From NCBI GenBank assembly GCA_025738555.1, contig JAOVFP010000002.1, positions 3,782,001-3,846,000 on the forward strand: 64,000 nt of DNA, in the 5' to 3' direction. Source of the DNA: Cyathus striatus (lineage: Eukaryota; Basidiomycota; Agaricomycetes; Agaricales; Nidulariaceae). This document shows, piece after piece, positions 1 to 10,929 of the stretch; position 1 is the stretch's first letter, and each line of letters begins with the position of its first letter. The translations under genes and the position numbers were made by a program. Under the pieces are notes generated by a model. It was given only the letters and a program-made list of their open reading frames with translations, was not told the origin of the DNA and did not search any database.

Positions 1-510
1 AAAAGTGCCGTTGCCTCCCCCTGTTTGAGTGTCTCGGAAACCCTGTACTTCTGTTGTACGAGGCTGAAGGTCTTGTCGCCCTTCAAGACGACCTCGCAAA
101 CACGACTTTCAGATACACGAGGTGAACAAACAAATAAGAACGTAACAAATTGACACATACAGGTTTGTACCCCCGAGATCAAGAGCAAGGAACGTTCTTC
201 GCAAAATGAACGGGGGATGTCGGAGAGATTAAGTCGGGGAACGTACCCAGTTTCTGTACCATCGGGAACGCCGGTGACAAAGGTAGGTCTAGGGCAAAGG
301 GAATGAGAACAAGCTCTCTCGAGGGCAGAGAAGAGAAGAGGCATACATCATAGCCATGTCGTGGCCATAACTTTCAAGCCCAAGCTTAAACTCATCGAGA
401 AAGGCTTTGGTGAGATCGACCAGGACGTCGCGGGGAAGCTGGAACTGGTGATCTATGAGGTCAAAGACGCTCTGCTGATCGTGGTGGTGAAAGACTGGGA
501 TGTTGGGCAT
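1..510 (-). CDS. Hexokinase, N-terminal part (gene runs off the left edge)
   Basis: Hexokinase phosphorylates glucose and other hexoses with ATP in the cytosol, the entry step of glycolysis. Four exons can be joined on the minus strand: 510-347, 288-247, 196-161 and 105 to the edge, with GT-AG introns of 58, 50 and 55 nt. The joined product starts MPNIPVFHHHDQQSVFDLID and reaches the family's phosphate-binding signature LALDLGGTNLRV, followed by CEVVLKGDKTF. I chose the ATG at 510 because the reading frame continues upstream to 561 only as low-complexity Pro/Leu/Ser sequence, and family N-termini begin close to this point. About 95 residues lie in the window, roughly one fifth of a usual hexokinase. 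Identity as a hexokinase/glucokinase is secure; which paralogue cannot be told. Confidence 0.92.
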
Positions 511-2276
511 GGGGAATATGGTGGGGGTGGGGAGTAAAAAGGGGAGGGATGAGGGGAGCAAGCAAAGGGGGAGAGGAGGAGGGAGATGAAGAGGAGTAGT
601 GACGGCGTCCTTGGCAATCGCAGGATACTTCCTTATCTGGCAGTTTTACTCTGGGATTACAATCGGGGCCCTGCGTGGACTCATCCCGTCCGAATCCTGC
701 CAATCGTCGTCCATCTCTTCCTATCCTGCACACTCTGCGCACCTCTCTGCCTCTCCCTCCCCCAGCCGTTATCGATCCTATTCATCCCTGTTCTGTCCTA
801 TTCGCCCCCACATGCTCACAGTCTAGTCGCCTCAAGCTCCAGTTCCTACCATGCCCAAGGGCTACCTCGAATGCTCCAGCGAGTAGCCACCTATAAGCTA
901 CCTAAGTATGTACTATGTACGTTGAATCCCCGCTCGGCCGGTTACCTGTATCCATGCATGTACTCTGCCCCACGGGCCACAAACTATCTCAGGTCGTATG
1001 TCGACACCACGGATACATCATTCCCTTTACTCTTAAAGGGTCAAGGCCGCATACTTAGGAGGTACAGTCGGCATTCGTTTAATATCGTGATCCTAATCTA
1101 ATATCGCCGTCCTTCACCACCCCCACTAGCTCTGCCGTTACGTAGACCAACCTCGGACAAAGTTCTCAGCCAGACTCATGAAAGTTCCCTGACTTGATAC
1201 TGCACGGCGTTTATGTTACCGCTTGAACTTTGCTTGGCTAGAACATAGGCCATGCTGGGTTAAAAAGCTTAAAAACGTAGCCCCCGAGGCAGCTTGAAAG
1301 TTGAGGCTCCTGAGTCTCTGATTGCATGACATCGGTGATTACGCCCGTTTCAGCCGACTACTTTGAACGATCCTACGATCGCTCGAACGCGGCTATGGCC
1401 ACGAGGGCTTACGAGGGTCGAGACTCGAGAGCGAACCGATCAGCGAACATTTATGTAAACAACCGAGTGCAGACTGCAAAAGACTCATGTGGACAATCCC
1501 ATCTAGGTATTCTCCAGTGAAATCTGTCTAGGTATGCGTTTGACATCGTACGCTGCTACCCTCTGTAGGCAAGCTCTAGGAATTTTATGTGTCCTCACCA
1601 TCATCAGAAACATTTAAGCGGTAGAATTTCGGTGCAACTTTTCAGTTACGCAAGTCTTTAACAACATAACACACATGTTCCGGACCGTCATTTGATAGAA
1701 GTAACAGATACGGTAAGTAACTACATGCGAGTAGCAACTTCGCAAGTTTACTTATTACTAACTACTTAGAAAGATAACTCCATGCAAGTTTAATACAGAG
1801 GTCTTGGTCAACGATGACAAAGGAAGGACGACACTTATCATAAGTATATCAAGCTCGAAATGCGATTGGAAAACAATTGGAGCGAGTTTGTCTCCCATTC
1901 ATTTGCCATACTACTAAGTAAATCCACTGTTAATTACAATGCATTCCCAGTGAACTGCAATTTAATTCTTGATCCCTAAGGATGACCCGGTTTCCGGACC
2001 GCGCATACCTCCCGTGATCATTTAATTTACTCACGTGATTGCACTACCTTGTGCATCCCTGTCGCGTAGCTACTAACAACCTCTTCTCTTCAAATCATGT
2101 TCACTGTTCCTACCTTTCGTATTCTACGAAGATGATCCGAATCAATGTGCCAGTGGACATTGAGTGGCCTGCTCATCTTTTTCATTATTCTATGATATGA
2201 TTAAGGAATCTTTTAGTTCGAGAATCAGTGAATGACGCTATTTAAGAGCTTAAACTGCGAAAACAAGTCCTCAAGA
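511..2276. other. Intergenic region, no gene seen
   Basis: This stretch holds the promoter side of the hexokinase gene and the upstream region of the GH35 gene. It contains pyrimidine-rich blocks around 660-860 and AT-rich sequence after 1600. The longest open frame (586-1101) has no recognisable motif and a composition like the flanking non-coding DNA, so I do not call it. Confidence 0.6.
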
Positions 2277-5200
2277 ATGAGACAACTTTTCCTTACTGTG
2301 TTCCTTTTTTTACAGCTTCTCCCTGCGTTAGGGGTATACGGAGGCAGAACCAAATTCAAGTCATCCAGTTTACGCTGTCGTGCGGATGTAGACACGCTTC
2401 AAGATATTGTATTATTATTCCCAATTCTCTCAACTGTTAATCAATGCGAGCTGAGCTTTTCAGGTAACCTGGGACGAATATTCATTTAAAATCAATGGGA
2501 AACGTTTAATGATTTTCAGTGGAGAAGTTCATCCCTATCGGTATGTTCTGTTTTTTTGACTTGAACGTTGAATGTTCAAGTGCGAGGTGACATTAGATTG
2601 CCTGTTCAAAGTCTCCACCTCGATGTACTTCAGAAGATAAAGTAGTGAAATCATCTGCGACCCGAAACAGGTCTAATACTATTTGCGCTTAGGTCTATGG
2701 GGTTCAATGCCGTCTCCTTCTACATATTCTGGGGTATTCTGGAACCTAAGAGGGGGGAGATATCATTTGAAGGATTTAGAGATCTACAGCCATTTTTTGA
2801 TGCAGCAATGAAGGCGGGAATATATCTCATTGCTCGGCCGGGGTATGTACCAGCTGTCATGTGTATGACAAGTTGTTAATGACAATCTCAGACCGTATAT
2901 CAACGCTGAAACAACTGGTGGAGGCTTTCCTGGCTGGGGAACTTATACACCCGGTCTTTGGAGGACTTCAACTCGACATATGTTGAAGCCTATCAAAATT
3001 ATATCAAGACTGTCGGTGCTAAGATTGCTGAAAATCAAATTACCAAAGGCGGGCCAGTAATCCTCGTGCAGGTACACAACTTCTTTATGCAATAGGGGTG
3101 CTCTTATCTAATACCTGACGCGGGGATAAATTAGTCTGAAAACGAGTATAGCGGCTTTCAAGAACCATATACCGAAGACTTCGCTTACGAGGAACGGTTG
3201 ATTCAAGATTTGGTATATATTTTTATTTCTCTGGATTCATTCATTATTGCTAAGCTACGTTTAGCGCAACGCTGGAATAGAAGTGCCTATTACGACCAAC
3301 GATGCCTGGCCTGGAGGGCATTACACCAGTGTTGATGTCTATGGTAACATACCTCTTTCGTGATCCTCCTCTCACTCATCAACCCTCCTCAGGTTATGAC
3401 TCCTATCCAAATGGCTTTGACTGCTCCAATCCATATGTATGGCAGGCAGATGCAGTCCCAGAGTAAAATTTCATTTTCTTATTTCTTCATTGTGCTTAGG
3501 GTTTTAAGGTCGTTTTGGGACGCTCACCAAAGTATCAACCCCGAAGATCCCAACGCTGTATATGAGTTCCAAGGCGGTGCATTCGATGGGTGGTATGTTT
3601 ATTCCTTTTCACCGATGCGAGATATTAAATATGGTAGGGGTGGAGCCGGTTATGATAAATGTTCTATTCTTACGGGGCCAGAATTTGAACGAGGTAAAAA
3701 ACACATCGAATTTATTCTCAATACCCAACTGCTAATGATAAACCAGTCTATTACAAGAATGAATTTGCTTTATCCACGACATTCCTGAACCTGTACATGA
3801 TTTTCGGAGGAACGAATTGGGGCGGAATTGCACATCCAGGTTAGCACTGTCTGTCAGTACTTGCTACCTATGAGTTATTCTAACATTACGAGGCGGACAG
3901 GTGTATACACATCGTATGATTATGTAGATTTTGTATAAATTTTTGGAAGCAAGCCTTGACCAGACTTCCAGGGGTCTACCATTGCCGAAGACAGAACGCT
4001 TCGAGAAAAATACTACGAATTGAAGCTACAAGCAAACTTCCTCTCTGTGTCTCCTGCGTATCTGACCGCACGCCCAATGAACATCTATGTGACACAAGGA
4101 GCATTCACGGGCAATGCTGCATTAAAAACGACACAGATTCTAGACGTGGTCGGAAATAAAACAGGATTTTATGTTGTGAGGTACGATCATTTGGTATATA
4201 AAGTGGTTGCCATATGTAAGACTTGCATTTATTTATTTAGACAAACAGACAACTCTGTAAACACTGTCCAACAGTACAGTCTTCAGCTTCCGACCAGTCT
4301 AGGCGAAGTTAAGATTCCTGCCTTGGGTGGCTTCCTAACGCTTAACGGAAAAGATTCCAAGATCCATGTTGTTGACTATGACGCGGGGTCGACAGTTTTG
4401 CTCTATTCTACAGCGGAGATTTTTACCTGGTATGTACGCCGTCTTGTAATGGTCAGCAGCCTTCTTGTTATGAACTTGCTCCTAGGGCTACTATCGACGG
4501 CAGAGATGTGATTTTTATTTACGGAAATGGCGGCGAGCTACATGAAACTGCATTTAACGTGTCGGGAGCCACTGATGTCGCCAAGGTTTTATCAGGACAG
4601 CAACAAATTAAGCAGAAATTTATTTCAAACAATGTTCTGGCGCTGCAATACACAACTTCCGGTCAAACCGTCATAGAAATTGGAAGCAAAACCCTCTTAT
4701 ATGTTCTTGGTATAACAATCCACCCAACAACCCTCCCATCCTCAGCAACCTACCTAGAACAACCAGCACTACTGAACGACACCAATTTCTCCACAAATTG
4801 ATCGGACACAAACTTCAAAGGTAAAACTCAGGACACTGAATGGACCGTCCTCCAGCAGGCCCCTCACAAGGGGCCACCAAAAAACAAACACAAATCTCAT
4901 TCCCAGCAAGAAACACAGCAAGAATAGAGGAAGTACGGCTCGAATTAATAGACCAAAAGGCACTAGCAAGCACTCAAAGATCGGTGGCAGAATACTCAAA
5001 AGCTCTCCAAAGACTCATCAATTCAGAAGCACAGAAATCCCCCAAGAAAGCAATAATGATCCAACTGGCGAAACTCCTTGAATATACTGCAGCAGGAGAA
5101 TCGACAGCAGAAATGAACAAACAATCAGCGATAGAGATTCAAACGGTGACTGAATCACTCTCATCAGAATTTGACAAACTCAGAGACACCACAGGAAACA

Positions 5201-8200
5201 TCAACGCAGGATTAGAATCATCAGTACAAGAACTCCGAGCAGCAATCAGTGACATTGCAAAGACTCTAGACTCAACAATGAAGAAAATAGGTGACAAAAT
5301 AGAATCGGCCTCGGTGACAACAACAGCGAAAGGTGGGACCACATATCGAGATGCAGCACTGCATGGAACATTTGCCCCCACGCTCCCACTAGTAGATCCA
5401 AGACTACAGGCTAAAATCGGCATTCAAAAGCGACAATTTCTCCTAGGGGCTGAACATCTAGGTGAAACCGACCTCAAGACACTAACGCAAACTCAACTCA
5501 AAGATAAGTTCAACAAGGCCATTCGGGAAGCCTCTGGCGACACAAACAAGACCTTCCACAACATATCTCGGATCTCCAATGGCAGCATACTGGCAGAGGC
5601 AGGGAACGATGACACAGCCAACTGGCTAAGGAACATGGAACAGGCTAGGTCAGTTACAGAAATGCTAGGAGCAACAGACACTTTTCGGAGGAGGCTATAC
5701 CCAGTCCTCATCAAGATGGTACCCATCACCTTTGACCCAACAAACACGGATCACATAGTTGAACTACTACAAGGGAACAACATCAAGAGTGAGATTTGGG
5801 GGAATGCTAGGTGGCTAAAGCCAACCGAACGAAGAAGGCCAGACCAAAAATTTGCTCATCTAACAATCTCACTGGCAGAAGAAGGAAAAACGAACGAACT
5901 CATCACTCGTGGAATCACAGTCTGCAACATGTGGCGAGAAGTTACCAAGTTAAAACAAGAACCTACCCGCTGCCTAAAGTGCCAACGCTTCAACCACATT
6001 GCAACAGCATGCTCTCAGACAAAAGACACCTGTGCCACATGTGGAGGGGAACACCGAACCAAATTATGTGATGAACGAGGAAAGCAATGGTGTGTATCAT
6101 GCAATAGCGACACTCACTGCAGCTGGGACAGGGACTGCCCCTCCTTCCAAACCAAGTGTGCCAACATGGACAAACGCAACCCAGAAGCCTCTCTACCCTA
6201 CTATCCTTCTGAAGAAGCCTACACCTGGTTGCCAGCAATTCAACTACATCATCTGCAAATGCCATCCCACAGTAGGCCTTATCGAGACTACGACATTCCG
6301 ATTCAAGAACTGCCACAAGGCCGAGGACCTGGATCACAGCATCAGCGAAGGAGAAGATTTCACCTGGAAGAGGAAATGCCAGGACGGGATACTGACGAAA
6401 GGGAAAGGCAATGGACACCCCCATTGACAGGAACAAATACCACAGAACCCAGGCGAATGCCCCCTCCTCATCTCCATGAACGTCACTGACACTGAACTCA
6501 CCAGACTTAGGATATTACAATTGAACATCAGAAAATCCCCTGCTGCCCATCTGGATTTGACTAACCGCACACTAGCCGCTGACTGGGATATCATTCTCGT
6601 ACAAGAACCTAATATTATATTTACCAATGACATCCGCACCCCTAATAACTTTCGTCCTGTAATTCCCACTAACCGTCATGATCTAGAACACCCTGTCCGG
6701 TCAGTGATCTGGGTAAACAAGAGCATCTCCACCAACCAATGGTCAATCCTGGAAATACCAGACACCAACGACATCTCTGCTATACAAATCTGCAATGGAC
6801 AACACACCATTAACATATTCAATATCTATAACGACTGTCTAAACTCTGACTCTCTTACCGCCCTTAGCAGCTACTTGACAATGCAACAAAGACTCGGCCA
6901 AGAGGAACACTTCGAAAAAATGATTTGGGCAGGGGACTTTAACCGGCACCACCCTATGTGGGACAGCAATGAAGACATCAGGCTATTCACTAACAGGGCT
7001 ATGGGGCAGGCGGAACAGCTCATCAATCTTCTACAGGAATGGGACATGGTCATGACTCTTCCGAAAGGCATTCACACACTGCAGCACTCAGCCGGAGGAT
7101 ACTCTCGACCTGATAATGTATTCTGCTCAGAAGGTATCTCTGACCTAATTATCCAGTGCGACGTCAAACGTGAGATGAAACCGGTAAAGGCAGATCACTT
7201 CCCCATCGTCACCATACTGGATTTGTCGTTGGAACGGATAGCCCACACACCATCTCCGAACTATCGCATGGCAGACTGGAAACGTTTCGGAGAAGCTCTG
7301 GAAACGGAACTGGCAACACTTCCTCCCCCAAGGGCACTCGAATCAGAAGATGAACTAAACTCAGCAGTCCTGCAGCTGACAGAATCCCTAAGCAGAGCTA
7401 TAGCCTTGGCCATCCCAGTCTCCCGCCCATGCCCTCACTCTAAGCGATGGTGGAATCAGGAACTCAATGTGTTTCGGGCCAAAGTTAACAAAGCACGTAG
7501 GGTGGCTGACACTCATAGGGCGAACAGGACCCATCAATCACATCAAGACCTCAAACACCAGGAGGCTCTCTACGAAAAAGCGATCATGGATGCGAAGAAA
7601 CAACACTGGACAGACTTTCTAGAAGAAGCAACAGACGAAGACCTCTGGACAGCACACCGGTACCTCAAAAAACCCACAGGAGACGGAGGTGCCCCCAGAA
7701 CTCCCTCCCTCTTGGTACAAAAGGATGACGGAACACAGATCACCATCGCAAAAAATGAGCACAAGGCCACTGAATTCGCTAAGAACTTTTTTCCCCCCCC
7801 ACCCGAAAACTTGAACATACCTGCTGACTTTCAATACCCACAGCCCCTGCCAAATCCAACACCTATCACCAAAGAACAGATACTACGGCACATCTCATCT
7901 CTCTCTCCATACAAAGCCCCAGGACCCGACGGTATCCCCAACATAATCTTGCAGAAATCTGCTGACCGCATAATCAACCACCTCTTCTACATTTACAGCG
8001 CGACTCTCTCCAATGGATGGTACTATGATGGCTGGAAAGAATTCACCACAATAGTGATCAAGAAACCGGGCAAACCATCATACCAGACCCCCAAGGCTTA
8101 CCGGCCAATTGCTCTCCTATGCACAATGTCAAAGGTACTGACAGCGCTAGTAGCAGAGGACATTTCTCGGCTACTCGAAAAGCACAACATCCTCCCTTCA

Positions 8201-10881
8201 ACTCATTTCGGCGGTCGTCCAGGGCGCACCACAACAGACGCATTGCATTATCTCACAGATAGGATCAAAACGGCATGGCGGAAAGGAAAAGTTATCTCTG
8301 TGTTATTTCTGGATATAGAGGGCGCATTCCCCAATGCAGTGACAGACCGACTCCTTCACAACATGAGACGAAAATGCATACCAAAAATATACGTCACATT
8401 CATGGAAACATTACTTCGGAATCGCAAAACCAGACTCAGCTTTGACGACTTTATCTCAGAGCTGGTGGAACTTTGGAACGGAATTGGACAAGGTGATCCA
8501 CTATCTATGATATGCTACATCTTGTACAACGCAGACCTGTTGGACATACCGAGACACCCCTACGAAGATGCATTGGGCTATGTGGACGACAGTAACCTTC
8601 TGGCCGAAGGTGACACCCTGGAGGAATCAGTACAAAGACTTCAAAGTATGATGAATCGACAAGGAGGCGGTTTTGAATGGAGTCGAAACCACAATTCCAA
8701 ATTTGAGTTATCTAAATTAGCAGTCATGCACTTCTCAAAGAAAACCACCACTGACGCAGCTGGCAGGAGACTATCCATGCCCGCCCCCCCTCTTATACTT
8801 GAGGGTCGTATAGTCAAAGAAGTAACATCTCACCGATACCTCGGTCTACATATTGACAACAAGCTATCATGGAACATCCAGGCTCAAAAGACCATAGAAA
8901 AAGGAACAAAATGGGCCTTACTGATGGGCCGGCTTGCAAAATCGTACTCAGGTCTCAGCATCGACATGGCACGGAAACTATACAACTCAGTAGTTCTGCC
9001 GAAAATCACATACGGAGCTGACGTCTATTATATCCCCCCCCACAAACCCAACACCCCCAACCGGACTCGACAAACCGGTTCAGTCTCGCTGCTCGCACAT
9101 CTTAACACAGTACAACGGATTGCAACACGAGCTATCACCGGAGGACTCAGAACTACCCCAACGGACATGCTAGACGCACACGCAGAAGTACTACCAATTG
9201 GGCTAGCGATGGAAAAAGTCTGCCACCGAGGACTCACCAGGTTGTATACGCTCCCCTCACAGCACCCACTACACTCAGTCATTTTGCGATGTCACACAGA
9301 TCGAACAGGTACACGACACTTGACCACCCTCCACAGGCTAATTCGATACTACAAGCCCCCACATCCAAACCGCATGGAAACTATACAGCCGGAAACACGT
9401 ACACCCACATACACCAAGAGCTTCCAAACTCACATAGCACCCACCAGGAAAGACTCGATAGAGGCGGAACGGGGACTACACGACACGATACGGATATACA
9501 CAGATGGATCAGGACAAAATGGCCAAGTTGGCGCATCAGCAGTAATGTATATCAATGAAAACCCTGAACCCTCTGATCAGCTACGGTATCATCTAGGCAT
9601 CATTAGTGAACACACAACGTATGAAGCGGAAGCAGTAGGTATAATAATGGGCGCCTGGCTACTAAAACGCAACATACCGATCCCCATAGACCCAAGCTCA
9701 ATCCTGACCGACGGCAAATCAGTAATTCAAGCCCTCGACAAGAAAAAACCAGCACCGGCGCAATACTTACGAAAGGCTATACTAGACGGCATGGCCCAGG
9801 CACGCGCGATAGATACACAACGACATGGAGGACCCACAAATCGAGAAATCACGATTAGATGGATATCGGGACACAGCAAGGTAAAAGGAAATGAAGCGGC
9901 GGACGCTGAAGCTAAGAAGGCAGCCGCGGGATCGAACTCTCCACTATTCAGCCTACCACCCATCCTACGAAAACTCGGCGGACTTCCAATAAGCCTGACT
10001 GCAATGAGACAGCACCTGATGACGGGACTCCAAGGCAAATGGCGACAAGTTCGAGAAACCTCAGTACGAAAGGACCGACTCAAAAAACTAGGACCAGAAT
10101 ACCCATATCGCAAGTTCAGAAGTCTAATTGGAAAACTCAGCCTATCGCGACCGCAGACATCTCTCATCATACAAATACGCACAGGACACATCCCCCTAGC
10201 AGATTACCTGCACAGATTCAAACGTGCGGACACTGGAAGATGCGAAAAATGTTGGGAACGGCTTCATATTACGACGAGAGAAACAGTGAATCACTTCCTG
10301 TTTGAATGCCCAGAGTACGCAGAGGCAAGACACGACATGAGCAAAGCACTGGGACAAAAGGCGAGGGACTTCAGTTACATCACGAGTGTTGACGAAGGTA
10401 TTAAGGCAACACTGAAATATGTGGGGGCCACGAAAAGATTTGCAGAAGTATACAGGTGAGGTATCCTTTTGATCACACAGAACGACTGATAAAGGCATTG
10501 CACAGTCACACAGAAATGAGACCACACCAGAAAGTGCCAACAACGCGCGGTTGGCACAAAACACCCACTTACACCTACCCGCATTCTACTGTGGGACGCA
10601 CTGTCAAAGCGCTGGACTCACTCGCCACTCAGCACGATCAATGGCTGCCGAGATACAACGGACGATGGGAACAGCATAACATTGCTGGACAGAACGGATC
10701 TACACTAAGCTTCTCTCCACACCGGAGACGGGTACTCGACAGACCCTTAAACTATGAAGAGAAAATAAGGGGAAAGGAGGAGGGGAGAGCGGGAAGAAGG
10801 ATGAGGAACAGTAAATAGGAAACTGCAGCAAATGTAAAGTCTAACATGGGGCACGCCCTAGAAGACAATAAACTTGACTTG

Positions 10882-10929
<48 letters not shown>

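Larger units (their letters stand above)
4714..10926 (+). mobile_element. Full-length non-LTR retrotransposon (LINE, APE-RT-RNase H type)
   Basis: This 6,213 bp element has a 5' leader of about 126 nt, two intact overlapping reading frames, a 3' leader with AATAAA at 10867-10872 and a poly-A tail of about 45 nt. Perfect 13-bp target-site duplications flank it, the mark of target-primed reverse transcription. The order of gag-like protein with zinc knuckles, AP-type endonuclease, reverse transcriptase, RNase H and C-terminal zinc motif matches the I/Tad-like group of fungal LINEs; the exact clade is my inference. Uninterrupted frames over 5.6 kb and a perfect duplication indicate recent insertion. 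Confidence 0.96.

Noticed and set aside
586..1101. 171-codon open frame upstream of the hexokinase gene
   Set aside because: No recognisable motif, low-complexity Ser/Pro/Leu sequence, and it lies in the promoter region of a divergent gene; several overlapping frames are equally open.
10456..10818. 120-codon frame after LINE ORF2
   Set aside because: It has no ATG at its start, no motif, and lies in the element's 3' leader.
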